DNA of 64,000 nt from DASZPL01 sp035550315 (GCA_035550315.1 DASZPL010000085.1:13268-77267); one strand, 5' to 3'; shown: positions 36,023 to 46,480, numbered from the stretch's first letter. Notes: generated by a model not told the origin, from the letters alone. Translations and numbers: made by a program.

Positions 36023-37602
36023 CCGCCAAGCGTTCCACCCCCCCAACCCGCACCGTCAGTTTCGTCGGCGTGGGGCCCGGTGACCCGGGCTTGCTGACCA
36101 CTCGGGCGGTCGGTGTCCTCGCAGCGGCCGATGTCGTGGCGTTGCCGCGACCCTTCCTGGACTGGACGTTGCGGTTCTGCCGTGACGACGTCGAGGTGCT
36201 GGACATGGCCGGCGTCGACCTGGCACAGCGGACCAAGGCGCTCGCCACCGCCGCCAAGGCCGGCAAGCAGGTCGCGCGGCTGTTCCCCGGCGACCCGACG
36301 GTGGCCTGCGCGTTCGCGGAAGAAGCCGAGGCGTGCGCCAAGGCGAAGGTGCCGTTCGACCTGGTCCCCGGGGTGACCGCGGCGGTCGCGGTTCCGGCGT
36401 ACGCCGGGATCCCGGTGACCGACCGCAAGGCCTACGACGTGCAGGTCGTGAACGTTTCACCCGACCACCCGGACCCCGACTGGTCGACGTTGGGCGGGCC
36501 GCGGCAGACGCTGGTGCTGCTGAACTGCGGCGCCGTCATCGGCAAGGTCGCTAAGTCACTGATCGAGCACGGCCGGCGCGGTGACACCCCGATCGCGGTG
36601 ACCGCCGCCGGCACCACGACGTCACAGCGCACGGTCGTCTCGACGCTGGAGACCGTCGAGCGCGACGCTGCGGTGTTGGAAGGCGCGGTCACCGCGGTGG
36701 TCGGCGAGGTCGTGCACCACCACGAGAAGCTCTCGTGGTGGGAGGGCAAGCCGCTGTTTGGATGGAAGGTGCTCGTCCCTCGCACCAAGGAGCAGGCGGC
36801 GTCACTGTCCGAGCAGCTGGTGTCGTACGGCGCGGTGCCGGTGGAGGTGCCGACGATCGCGGTAGAGCCGCCGCGCACGCCGCAGGCGGTTGACCGCGCG
36901 ATCCGCGGCCTGGTCAGCGGCCGTTATGCCTGGGTCGCGCTGACGTCGGTCAACGCGGTCAAGGCGATCCGCGAGAAGTTGGAGGAGCTCGGCCTCGACG
37001 CGCGGGCGCTCGCCGGCGTCAAGGTTGCCTGCGTCGGTGAGCAGACCGCCGCGGCGATGACGGCATGGGGGATCCAGCCCGACCTCGTCCCGAGCGGTGA
37101 GCAGTCGAGCGAGGGCTTGTTGGCCGACTGGGCGCCGTACGACCCGTCGTACGACGCGCTGGACCGGGTGCTGCTGCCGCGGGCGGACATCGCGACCGAG
37201 ACGCTGGCGGCCGGCCTGATCGAACGCGGGTGGCAGATCGACGACGTCACGGCGTACCGGACGGTGCGGGCGGCGCCGCCGCCGGCCGAGACCCGCGAAG
37301 CGATCAAGAGCGGCGGCTTCGACGCCGTGCTGTTCACCTCCTCGTCCACGGTCCGCAACCTGGTGGGCATTGCCGGCAAGCCGCACACGTCGTGCGTCAT
37401 CGCGGTGATCGGCCCGCAGACCGCGAAGGCCGCGACCGAGCTCGGGTTGCGGGTCGACGTGCAGGCCGACCAGCCGTCGGTGACCGCGCTTGCGGCGCGG
37501 CTGGCGGAGTTCGGCGCGGCACGTCGCGAGGCCGGCGAGTTGCTGCCGCCGGGCAAGATGAACCGCGCCCGGTTGTCGGGGAAGGGCAAGAAGGCGAAGT
37601 GA
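36019..37602 (+). CDS. Bifunctional uroporphyrinogen-III methyltransferase/synthase
   Basis: 527 residues joining two activities. Residues about 14-250 are a CobA-like SAM methyltransferase (VSFVGVGPGDPGLLTTRA, LFPGDPTVAC, LVPGVTAAVAVPAYAGIPVTDR) making precorrin-2 for sirohaem and corrinoids. Residues about 255-510 are HemD (WKVLVPRTKEQA, WVALTSVNAV, VLLPRADIATETL, VLFTSSSTV), which cyclises hydroxymethylbilane to uroporphyrinogen III. The fusion puts the branch enzyme on the product of its own partner and is seen in M. tuberculosis (Rv0511). The tail KGKGKKAK-like is basic. GTGA overlap with hemC. Confidence 0.94.
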   Translation: MTAKRSTPPTRTVSFVGVGPGDPGLLTTRAVGVLAAADVVALPRPFLDWTLRFCRDDVEVLDMAGVDLAQRTKALATAAKAGKQVARLFPGDPTVACAFAEEAEACAKAKVPFDLVPGVTAAVAVPAYAGIPVTDRKAYDVQVVNVSPDHPDPDWSTLGGPRQTLVLLNCGAVIGKVAKSLIEHGRRGDTPIAVTAAGTTTSQRTVVSTLETVERDAAVLEGAVTAVVGEVVHHHEKLSWWEGKPLFGWKVLVPRTKEQAASLSEQLVSYGAVPVEVPTIAVEPPRTPQAVDRAIRGLVSGRYAWVALTSVNAVKAIREKLEELGLDARALAGVKVACVGEQTAAAMTAWGIQPDLVPSGEQSSEGLLADWAPYDPSYDALDRVLLPRADIATETLAAGLIERGWQIDDVTAYRTVRAAPPPAETREAIKSGGFDAVLFTSSSTVRNLVGIAGKPHTSCVIAVIGPQTAKAATELGLRVDVQADQPSVTALAARLAEFGAARREAGELLPPGKMNRARLSGKGKKAK

Positions 37603-38582
37603 CCGGCTTCCCGGCGGTCCGGCCGCGGCGGTTGCGGCGCACCGCCGCGCTGCGCCGGTTGGTCGCCGACGTCGCGGTCTCGCCGGCCGACCTGGTGCTG
37701 CCGCTGTTCGTCCGCGAGGGCATCGACGAGCCGGCTCCGATCGGGTCGATGCCGCGGGTGGTGCAGCACACCCGCGACTCGCTGCGCAAGGCCGCGGCGG
37801 CGGCCGTCGACGCCGGCGTCGGCGGGCTGATCCTGTTCGGCCTGCCCGCGGTGAAGGACGCCCGCGGGTCGGCCGCCGACGACCCCGACGGCATCGTCCA
37901 GCAGGCGTTGCGTGACCTCGCCGGCGAAGTCGGTGATGCCGCCGTGCTGCTGGCCGACCTGTGCCTGGACGAGTACACCGACCACGGCCACTGCGGCGTG
38001 CTGACCGACAACGGCGACGTCGACAACGACGCCACGCTCGAGCGCTTCGCCGCGATCGCCGTCGCGCAGGCTGCCGCCGGCGCGCACGTGGTGGCGCCGA
38101 GCGGGATGATGGACGGCCAGGTCGGCGCGATCCGAAACGCGTTGGATAGCAACGGTTTTTCCGACGTCGCGATCCTGGCCTACTCCGCCAAGTACGCCTC
38201 CGCGATGTACGGCCCGTTCCGCGAGGCGGCCGACTGCGCGCCGCAGTTCGGTGACCGGGCGAGCTACCAGCAGGACGTCGCGCGGGCCGCAGACGAGGCC
38301 GTCATGGAGGCCCGGCTCGACATCGCCGAGGGCGCCGACATGGTGATGGTCAAGCCAGCGCTCGGCTACCTCGACGTGGTGCGGGCGGTGCGGACGGCGG
38401 TCGACGTGCCGGTGGCGGCGTACAACGTGTCGGGCGAGTACTCGATGGTCGAAGCGGCGGCCGCGAACGGCTGGATCGACCGCGACCGCGCGGTCGACGA
38501 AGTGCTGACGTCGATCAAGCGAGCCGGCGCCAACATCGTGCTGACCTACTGGGCCGCCGAGGTCGCCGCGCGGCTGCGCTGA
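37599..38582 (+). CDS. hemB: Porphobilinogen synthase HemB
   Basis: Condenses two 5-aminolevulinates to porphobilinogen. 327 residues: Schiff-base lysines Lys198 (AYSAKYASAMYGPF) and Lys252 (MVMVKPALGYLD), and the metal-site loop LCLDEYTDHGHCG, which has Cys122 and Cys132 but Asp124 where zinc enzymes such as E. coli have the third Cys. So the zinc site is incomplete, or another metal is used. GTG overlaps the upstream stop (GTGA). Last gene of the rex-led operon; it ends 6 nt from the convergent serine hydrolase. Confidence 0.96.
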   Translation: MTGFPAVRPRRLRRTAALRRLVADVAVSPADLVLPLFVREGIDEPAPIGSMPRVVQHTRDSLRKAAAAAVDAGVGGLILFGLPAVKDARGSAADDPDGIVQQALRDLAGEVGDAAVLLADLCLDEYTDHGHCGVLTDNGDVDNDATLERFAAIAVAQAAAGAHVVAPSGMMDGQVGAIRNALDSNGFSDVAILAYSAKYASAMYGPFREAADCAPQFGDRASYQQDVARAADEAVMEARLDIAEGADMVMVKPALGYLDVVRAVRTAVDVPVAAYNVSGEYSMVEAAAANGWIDRDRAVDEVLTSIKRAGANIVLTYWAAEVAARLR

Positions 38583-38588
38583 CCGGCC

Positions 38589-39824
38589 TCAGTCGACCAG
38601 CGCTTGGTAGACCAGCTGCCGCAGCTGGGTGCGCAGCGGGTAGGTGCTCGACGGCATCAGCTGCGTCATGAATACGACGGCGAGGTCCTCGCCCGGATCC
38701 ACCCAGAAGGCGGTGCTCGCCGCGCCGCCCCAGTAGGACTCGCCCGGGTTGCTCAATGCCTTGTACGCCGCCGGGTCATCGATCACGGCGAGGCCGAGCC
38801 CGAACCCGACGCCGTCGTACCTCGTCTCGGCGAACAGCTGCCGGCCGAACCCGGCCAGGTCCGCGCCGCCCGGGAGGTGGTTGCGTGACATGTAACGGAC
38901 GGTGCGCGGCGACAGCAGCCGGACGCCGTCGAGCTCGCCGCCACCCAGCAACATCCGGCAAAACCGCAGGTAGTCGCTCGTCGTCGACACCAGTCCGCCG
39001 CCACCCGACTGCCATTGCGGCGGCAGCTTGAACGCCTCGCCCGCGCGGGCGGCCCGCACCTTCGTCGGCGAGTTCGGCCCGATGGCGTACAGCGCGGCAA
39101 ACCGGTCGTGGTCCGCCTCGGGGACGAAGAACCCGGTGTCGACCATGCCGAGCGGCGCGAAGATGTGCTCGTGCAGGAACTCGTCCAACGACTGGCCCGA
39201 CCACACCTCGACCAGCCGGCCGAGCACATCGGTGGCGACGGAGTACAACCACTCGCTGCCCGGCTCGAACGCGAGCGGTAGCTGGGCCCAGGCCGCCACT
39301 GCCCCCGCCAGGTCGAGCCCCGTTCGAGCGCCGAACTCGAACCCCGCCAGCCGGTAGATCTCGTCGGTGACGTGCACGTAGTGAAAGCCGTAGGTCAGGC
39401 CCGCGGTGTGCGTCATCAGATGCCACACCTGGATCGGCACCGTGGCGGGGACGGTCACCGGCTTCGCCGCCGGCCCGCCGACGTAGACCCGCGGGCTGGA
39501 GAACTCCGGCAGCCACCGGCTGATCGGGTCGGTCAGCTCGAACGCGCCTTGCTCGTAGAGCATCATCGCCGCGACCGAGGTGACCGGTTTCGACATCGAG
39601 TAGATCCGCCAGATGGTGTCGGCCGCGACGGCGCGGTCGGCCTCGATGTCCGCCAGCCCGTACGACGACAGGTGTGCGAGCCGGCCGCGTCGGCTGACCG
39701 CGATCTGGTAGCCGGGCAACCGGCCGTCGTCGACGTACTTCGCGAAGTGCCGATCGATGCGCTCGAGGCGCCCTGGGTCGATGCCGACCTCGGCGGGATC
39801 GACATCGATGCCGAACTCTGCCAT
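38589..39824 (-). CDS. Serine hydrolase of the beta-lactamase/class C family
   Basis: 411 residues. RIYSMSKPVTSVAAM has the nucleophile and base of the S-x-x-K motif, YSVATDVLG stands at the Y-x-N position (Tyr-Ser-Val), and LMTHTAGLTYG and SYWGGAAS (in place of the third motif) follow. No signal peptide. Such proteins are mostly esterases or D-Ala-D-Ala peptidase relatives rather than true beta-lactamases, so I do not predict antibiotic resistance. Chosen ATG 39824 has GCAGG upstream. Divergent from hemL. Confidence 0.88.
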   Translation of the reverse strand: MAEFGIDVDPAEVGIDPGRLERIDRHFAKYVDDGRLPGYQIAVSRRGRLAHLSSYGLADIEADRAVAADTIWRIYSMSKPVTSVAAMMLYEQGAFELTDPISRWLPEFSSPRVYVGGPAAKPVTVPATVPIQVWHLMTHTAGLTYGFHYVHVTDEIYRLAGFEFGARTGLDLAGAVAAWAQLPLAFEPGSEWLYSVATDVLGRLVEVWSGQSLDEFLHEHIFAPLGMVDTGFFVPEADHDRFAALYAIGPNSPTKVRAARAGEAFKLPPQWQSGGGGLVSTTSDYLRFCRMLLGGGELDGVRLLSPRTVRYMSRNHLPGGADLAGFGRQLFAETRYDGVGFGLGLAVIDDPAAYKALSNPGESYWGGAASTAFWVDPGEDLAVVFMTQLMPSSTYPLRTQLRQLVYQALVD

Positions 39825-39878
39825 GCCTGCAGCCTCGCACGCCGGAACGCCCAACGTCTGCGATGGAACAATCGAGGG

Positions 39879-41204
39879 GTGCCACCCGAGGACGCGTCCG
39901 CCGGACTGTTCAGCCGGGCGCAGCGCGTCACGCCGGGCGGGGTGAACTCGCCGGTCCGAGCGTTCGGTGCGGTCGGCGGAACGCCGCGCTTCATGGTGCG
40001 CGGCGACGGGCCATACGTCTACGACGCCGACGGGCGGAAGTACGTCGACCTGGTCTGCTCCTGGGGGCCGACGCTGCTCGGCCACGCCCACCCGGCCGTC
40101 GTGGCGGCGGTTCGGGAGGCGGCGGGCGAGGGGTTGTCGTTCGGCGCTCCGACGCCGGGCGAGGTGGAGTTGGCCGAGGAGATCGTCGAGCGGGTTGCAC
40201 CTGTCGAGCAGGTGCGGCTGGTCAACTCCGGCACCGAGGCGACGATGAGCGCGGTGCGGCTCGCGCGCGGCGCGACCGGCCGGCCGAAGGTCGTGAAGTT
40301 CGCTGGCTGCTACCACGGCCACGTCGACGCGCTGCTGGCCAGCGCTGGCAGCGGCGTCGTGACGTTCGGGCTGCCCGACTCGCCGGGCGTCACCGGTGCC
40401 AGCGCCGCGGACACGATCGTGTTGCCCTACAACGACGTTGCCGCGGTCGAGGCGGCGTTCGACCGGTACGGCGACGACATCGCGTGCCTCATCACGGAGG
40501 CAGCGGCGGCGAACATGGGCGTCGTGCCGCCCGCTCCCGGCTTCAACGCGCGACTGCGAGAGCTGACGTCGGATGCCGGCGCGCTGCTGATCCTCGACGA
40601 GGTGCTCACCGGGTTTCGGGTCAGCCGGTCCGGCTGGTTCGGCCTCGAGGGCGTCGCGCCGGATCTGTTCACGTTCGGCAAGGTGATGAGCGGCGGCCTG
40701 CCGGCGGCCGCATTCGGCGGCCGGGCGGCCGTGATGGAGCGGCTGGCGCCGGCGGGCCCGGTCTACCAAGCCGGCACCCTGTCCGGCAATCCGGTGGCGG
40801 TGGCCGCCGGCCTGGCGCAGCTCCGGCACTGCACCGACGACGTCTACGCCGCCGTCGACGACGCGGCCGCCACGTTGCGCGGCATGGTCGGTGATGCGCT
40901 CGCCGAAATCGGCCTGCCCCACCGGATCAACGTCGCGGGCAACTTGTTCTCCGTCTTCTTCACCGATGCCGAGGTGGTCGACTTCGGCTCCGCGTCGCGA
41001 CAGTCGACCGCGGCGTACGCCGCGTTCTTCCACGCGCTGCTCGACCGCGGCGTCTACCCGCCGCCGTCCGGGTTCGAAGCCTGGTTCGTCGGCGCGACCC
41101 ACGACGCGGCCGCGCTGGACCAGATCGCGGCGGCGCTGCCGGCCGCGGCGCGAGCGGCCGCTGCGACGATGGGGGCGCGGGTTGCGGGAGGCGTGGCGCG
41201 GTGA
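39879..41204 (+). CDS. hemL: Glutamate-1-semialdehyde 2,1-aminomutase HemL
   Basis: PLP enzyme converting glutamate-1-semialdehyde to 5-aminolevulinate. 441 residues: QRVTPGGVNSPVRAF, SWGPTLLGHAHP, VNSGTEATMSAVRLARG, LILDEVLTGFR, and PLP lysine Lys268 in TFGKVMSGGLPAAAFGG. GTG start; AACAAT lies 6 nt before it, so the RNA may be leaderless. It is separated from the rex-hem operon by the serine hydrolase and has its own promoter. Stop overlaps the phosphatase gene (GTGA). Confidence 0.97.
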   Translation: MPPEDASAGLFSRAQRVTPGGVNSPVRAFGAVGGTPRFMVRGDGPYVYDADGRKYVDLVCSWGPTLLGHAHPAVVAAVREAAGEGLSFGAPTPGEVELAEEIVERVAPVEQVRLVNSGTEATMSAVRLARGATGRPKVVKFAGCYHGHVDALLASAGSGVVTFGLPDSPGVTGASAADTIVLPYNDVAAVEAAFDRYGDDIACLITEAAAANMGVVPPAPGFNARLRELTSDAGALLILDEVLTGFRVSRSGWFGLEGVAPDLFTFGKVMSGGLPAAAFGGRAAVMERLAPAGPVYQAGTLSGNPVAVAAGLAQLRHCTDDVYAAVDDAAATLRGMVGDALAEIGLPHRINVAGNLFSVFFTDAEVVDFGSASRQSTAAYAAFFHALLDRGVYPPPSGFEAWFVGATHDAAALDQIAAALPAAARAAAATMGARVAGGVAR

Positions 41205-41833
41205 CCGAGACAATCGTGCACCTCGTGCGTCACGGCGAGGTGCACAACCCGACCGGCGTGCTGTACGGCCGGCTCCCCGGCTACCGGCTGTCTGAGACCG
41301 GCGTGCAGATGGCGCGGCTCGCGGCCGACGCGCTGCGGGGCCGCGACGTCGTCGTCGTACGGTCCTCGCCGCTCGAGCGCGCGGTGCAGACCGCCGAGCC
41401 GATCGCGGCCGAGTTCGGATTGACGTCGACCACCGACGACCGGCTGATCGAGAGCGAGAACCTGTTCGAGGGCATGCGGTTCGGCGTCGGCGACGGTGCG
41501 CTTCGCAATCCCGCGGTCTGGCGGCATTTGTGGAACCCGTTCCGGCCGTCGTGGGGGGAGCCGTACGCCGCTGTCGCCGGCCGGATGCTGGCCGCCGTGA
41601 CCGATGCGCGGGAGGCGGCGAGCGGCCACGAGGCGGTGCTGGTCAGCCACCAGCTGCCGATCGAGGTGGTGCGCCGGAAGGTCACCGGGCAATCGCTGTG
41701 GCATCGCCCGGATCGCCGCCAGTGCGCGCTCGCCTCGATCACGTCGTTCGTGTACGACGGCGACCGGTTCGTCCGGGTCGACTACAGCGAACCCGCCGGC
41801 GAAGCCGGCCGGCAACGCGTCGGCGGTGCCTGA
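41201..41833 (+). CDS. Histidine phosphatase family protein
   Basis: 210 residues with the phosphoglycerate-mutase-like catalytic parts: HLVRHGEVHN (His nucleophile), VVRSSPLERAVQTAEPIA, and LVSHQLPIEVVRRK (second His). The middle segment LIESENLFEGMRFG carries the acid/base Glu region. Same place as Rv0525, between hemL and the thioredoxin-like gene. Substrate not known; a true glycolytic mutase role is unlikely. Confidence 0.88.
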   Translation: MTETIVHLVRHGEVHNPTGVLYGRLPGYRLSETGVQMARLAADALRGRDVVVVRSSPLERAVQTAEPIAAEFGLTSTTDDRLIESENLFEGMRFGVGDGALRNPAVWRHLWNPFRPSWGEPYAAVAGRMLAAVTDAREAASGHEAVLVSHQLPIEVVRRKVTGQSLWHRPDRRQCALASITSFVYDGDRFVRVDYSEPAGEAGRQRVGGA

Positions 41834-41845
41834 CGGCGGAGCCGC

Positions 41846-41912
41846 CAAGATCGTTGTGCGATCGCCGTGCCGAATTCGGCGAATCTGGCCCGGCAAGTGC
41901 ACAACGATCTTG
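41846..41912. repeat. Long inverted repeat with inner palindrome
   Basis: CAAGATCGTTGTGC (41846-41859) and its perfect complement GCACAACGATCTTG (41899-41912) flank 39 nt that include the perfect 12-bp palindrome GCCGAATTCGGC (41869-41880). It fills most of the 144-nt gap between the phosphatase and thioredoxin-like genes. May be a transcription stop or a dispersed repeat. Confidence 0.8.
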
Positions 41913-41977
41913 AACGCCCGGCGAGGTAACGCCGACGCAAGGACCTCGTCGGCCCTCCCGCACATGTCTCCCGCACA

Positions 41978-42574
41978 ATGGTTGCGATGCACCGCCGGTT
42001 CCGCCGTACCCCGCTGATCGCTGCCGCGGTCGGTGCCCTCGTGGCCCTGGCGGGGTGCAGCGGCGGCAACGTGGTCGACACGTCGGTCGACAACAGCTTG
42101 GGCTACCAACCCGGTGGCAACACCGTCGTGTTCGCTGCCGGTCACCGTTACCAGGCCGGCGACGTCAGCGGCGAGACGCTCAACGGCGGCCACTTCGACG
42201 TTGCGCAGTGGCGCGGCAAGGTCGTCGTCGTCAACTTCTGGGGGCAATGGTGCGCCGACTGCCGCGCCGAGGCGCAGGCATTCGCGACGCTGGCGCGGCA
42301 GGACGCCGCCAAGGGCGTTCGGTTCCTCGGCATCGACGAGCGCGACAGCCGGGCGGCGGCTCTCGCCTACACCCGCCGCTACCACGTCGGTTACCCGAGC
42401 CTGTTCGACCCGACCGAGGCGATGGTGCTGCAGTTCCCCCACGCGGTCCCCGCGGCGACGCCGACCACCATCGTGCTCGACCGGTCCGGCCGGATCGCCG
42501 CTAAGGCCAGCGGATCGCTCGACTACACCCACCTGCGCTCGTTGGTGAACTCCGTGCTGCGCGAGCAGGCCTAG
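41978..42574 (+). CDS. TlpA/ResA-like thiol-disulfide lipoprotein
   Basis: 198 residues. A basic start, a hydrophobic segment and the lipobox LVALAGC give a lipoprotein anchor (Cys about 27). The thioredoxin fold has VVNFWGQWCADCRAE with a CxxC redox pair and a cis-Pro in VPAATPTTIVLD. It probably keeps apocytochrome c thiols reduced outside the membrane, fed by CcdA encoded 13 nt downstream. Either ATG 41978 or ATG 41987 could be the start. Confidence 0.92.
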   Translation: MVAMHRRFRRTPLIAAAVGALVALAGCSGGNVVDTSVDNSLGYQPGGNTVVFAAGHRYQAGDVSGETLNGGHFDVAQWRGKVVVVNFWGQWCADCRAEAQAFATLARQDAAKGVRFLGIDERDSRAAALAYTRRYHVGYPSLFDPTEAMVLQFPHAVPAATPTTIVLDRSGRIAAKASGSLDYTHLRSLVNSVLREQA

Positions 42575-42587
42575 CGGTGATCGGCCA

Positions 42588-43436
42588 ATGACCGGCGCCT
42601 TGCTCGCCAGCGCGGGCGAGACCTTCCAGCACGCCGCTGCCGGCAGCCTGCTGCTGGCGATCCCGGTTGCGCTGGTGGCCGGGCTGGTCTCATTCCTGTC
42701 GCCCTGCGTGTTGCCGCTGGTCCCGGCGTACCTCTCCTATGTCACTGGCATGTCCGCCGCGGACCTGGCCGCGGACAGCCGGCAGCGGCCTGATTACAGC
42801 GACGGCCCGGGCGCCGCCGTCGCCGCCCACGTGCTGCCCACGGTGCGCCACCGGCGGGGCCGGGTGCTGCTCGGCTCGTCGCTGTTCGTTGCCGGCTTCT
42901 CCTCCGTCTTTATCCTGTTCGGCGCGTTCTTCGGTGCCGTCGGCGCGCACCTCGACCAGCACGCCGTGCTGGTCGATCGCATCGCCGGCAGCGTCGCGAT
43001 CGTCCTCGGGCTCGCGTTCCTCGGGCTGCTGCCGGGCTTCCAGCGGGAATGGCGGTTTCACCGGCTGCCGATGCTCGGCATCGCTGGTGCGCCGTTGCTC
43101 GGCCTGGCGTTCGGCGTCGGGTGGACGCCGTGCATCGGCCCGACGTTGGGCGTCGTGCTCGGCCTGGCCAGCGACCCGCACTCCGCCACCGCCGGTCGAG
43201 GCGCGCTGCTCACCACGGTCTACTGCATCGGCCTCGGCCTGCCGTTCGTGCTGGCCGGGTTGGCGTTCCGCAAGGCGCTCGGCGCCATCGCAGTGGTACG
43301 CCGGCACTACGCCTGGGTGGTGCGCGGCGGCGGCCTGCTGCTGATCGCCATCGGCGCACTGCTCGTGAGCGGCGAGTGGACGACGCTGTCGATGCAGCTG
43401 CGTGACACCTTCCCCGGCTACACCCCGCCGGTCTGA
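42588..43436 (+). CDS. ccdA: Cytochrome c biogenesis protein CcdA
   Basis: Moves reducing power across the membrane for cytochrome c maturation. 282 residues with six predicted membrane helices and the conserved Cys in LSPCVLPLVPAY and GWTPCIGPTLG. A cytoplasmic loop near 60-90 is longer than in short CcdA proteins. Sits in the system II cluster: thioredoxin-like, ccdA, resB, ccsB. Confidence 0.95.
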   Translation: MTGALLASAGETFQHAAAGSLLLAIPVALVAGLVSFLSPCVLPLVPAYLSYVTGMSAADLAADSRQRPDYSDGPGAAVAAHVLPTVRHRRGRVLLGSSLFVAGFSSVFILFGAFFGAVGAHLDQHAVLVDRIAGSVAIVLGLAFLGLLPGFQREWRFHRLPMLGIAGAPLLGLAFGVGWTPCIGPTLGVVLGLASDPHSATAGRGALLTTVYCIGLGLPFVLAGLAFRKALGAIAVVRRHYAWVVRGGGLLLIAIGALLVSGEWTTLSMQLRDTFPGYTPPV

Positions 43437-43439
43437 GCG

Positions 43440-45068
<1,629 letters not shown>

Positions 45069-45069
45069 C

Positions 45070-46101
45070 GTGGCGCCCAACCTGCACCTCGCGCACGTCT
45101 CCGACGTCCTGCTGACCTGGACCGTCTTCCTCTACGCGTTCGCCATGTTCGGGTACGCCGCCGAGTTCGCCGCGACCCGTCGCGCCGAGGCGCGCGGCGG
45201 TACCGCCGACACGGCCGGCGCCGCGGCGGCCGGCCGCGGGCAGCGGGCGGGAATTCGCTGGTTCGGCCGGGTCGCCGTCGGACTGACCATCGCCGGTTGG
45301 TTCGTGCACGTCTCGGCGGTGACGACGCGCGGGTTCGCGGTGCACCGGGTGCCGTGGGGCAACATGTACGAGTTCTCGTGCATGGTGACGTTGGTCGCGG
45401 TCACCGTCTTCCTCGCGCTGCTGGCGCGGCACCGGGTGCGCAATCTCGGTGCGTTCGTGATGGCGCCGGTCGTGCTCTACCTCGGCCTTGCCGGGACCGT
45501 CCTCTACGCCGCACCCGGGCCGCTGGTGCCGGCACTCAACTCTTACTGGATCAAGATCCACGTGGTCGCCGCAATCACCGCGACCGGGTCGTTCCTCATC
45601 TCCGGCGTGATCACGATCCTCTATCTGCTGAAGGACCGGTGGGAGCGTGGTCGGCCGCCGCTGCGGCTGCAGCTCGCTTCCTGGCTGCGGTCACCGATGC
45701 GCCCGGCGCGGGTCAGCCTCGGCCCGGGCACGGCGGCCGCGGTCGAGATGGGTGTCGCCCGCGGCGGCTTGATGCGAGCGCTGCCGTCGGCCGCGGTCCT
45801 CGACCGGCTGGCCTACCGCGTGATCACGTTCGCGTTCCCGATCTGGACCTTCGCGATCATCGCCGGCGCGATCTGGGCCGAGCAGGCCTGGAGCCGCTAC
45901 TGGGGCTGGGACCCGAAGGAGACCTGGTCGTTCATCACCTGGCTGGGCTACGCGGCGTACCTGCATGCGCGGGCCACGGCCGGTTGGCGCGGCCGCAAGG
46001 CCGCGACCTTGTCACTGGTGGCGTTCGGTTGCCTGCTGGTGGACTACTACGTCGTCAACACCGTGATCACCGGCCTGCACTCTTACGCCGGCATTTCCTG
46101 A
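45070..46101 (+). CDS. ccsB: Cytochrome c synthase component CcsB (CcsA/ResC family)
   Basis: Haem-handling membrane protein that attaches haem to apocytochrome c. 343 residues with about eight membrane helices; the WWD-type haem motif is YWGWDPKETWSFITW and conserved His lie in HVSAVTTRG, IKIHVVAA and TGLHSYAG. I chose GTG 45070, with GAGAGGGA upstream, over ATG 45046, which would overlap resB by 23 nt. Closes the cytochrome c assembly cluster. Confidence 0.94.
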   Translation: MAPNLHLAHVSDVLLTWTVFLYAFAMFGYAAEFAATRRAEARGGTADTAGAAAAGRGQRAGIRWFGRVAVGLTIAGWFVHVSAVTTRGFAVHRVPWGNMYEFSCMVTLVAVTVFLALLARHRVRNLGAFVMAPVVLYLGLAGTVLYAAPGPLVPALNSYWIKIHVVAAITATGSFLISGVITILYLLKDRWERGRPPLRLQLASWLRSPMRPARVSLGPGTAAAVEMGVARGGLMRALPSAAVLDRLAYRVITFAFPIWTFAIIAGAIWAEQAWSRYWGWDPKETWSFITWLGYAAYLHARATAGWRGRKAATLSLVAFGCLLVDYYVVNTVITGLHSYAGIS

Positions 46102-46112
46102 ATCACTGAAGT

Positions 46113-46355
46113 TCAGCGCGCCGTGGCCTGCTCGTCGACCGCCTGCCGCGGGGCCGGCGCAGCAGGCTCCGCGGCGGAGGAATCGCTACGGAGCAAGTCA
46201 CGGATCTCCGATTCACGGAACCGCCGGTGACCGCCCGGCGTCCGGATGCTGTTGATCCTGCCTGCGGCGGCCCACCGGGTCACCGTCTTCGGGTCAACCC
46301 GAAAGAGGCTCGCCACCTCACCCGGCGTCAGCAGGCGATCTCGCGCTTCCACCAT
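46113..46355 (-). CDS. bldC: BldC-like developmental regulator
   Basis: 80-residue MerR-like HTH: LLTPGEVASLFRVDPKTVTRWAAAGRINSIRTPGGHRRFRESEIRDLL, nearly the wording of Streptomyces BldC, followed by an Ala/Pro-rich tail. BldC binds DNA head-to-tail on tandem repeats and holds back early development genes in Streptomyces. The start is ATG 46355 behind a G-rich stretch; a GTG precedes it by one codon. Divergent from the DUF4229 gene. Confidence 0.9.
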   Translation of the reverse strand: MVEARDRLLTPGEVASLFRVDPKTVTRWAAAGRINSIRTPGGHRRFRESEIRDLLRSDSSAAEPAAPAPRQAVDEQATAR

Positions 46356-46480
46356 CACGACCCCCTAGATCTGACTGCCGGCACCGCGAATTCGGCTTTG
46401 GGCAGGATGCCATGAGTTTGCGGTCCGGATGATCCGATTGTCAGCCGAATCGCCCAAATGGTGGCAGACCACCGAAGCCG

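Noticed and set aside
36444..36460. Rex-like sequence GTGAACGTTTCAC inside the cobA/hemD gene
   Set aside because: The spacing between half-sites is 3 nt rather than 4, and it lies within coding sequence.
38589..39824. Calling the serine hydrolase a beta-lactamase resistance gene
   Set aside because: No signal peptide, and the second and third motifs differ from true class C enzymes; esterase-like proteins of this type are common.
39825..41213. A long minus-strand open frame running upstream of the serine hydrolase start, through the whole of hemL
   Set aside because: It is antisense to a clearly coding hemL, has a low-complexity Arg/Gly/Ala composition, and the serine hydrolase has its own ATG and ribosome site at 39824.
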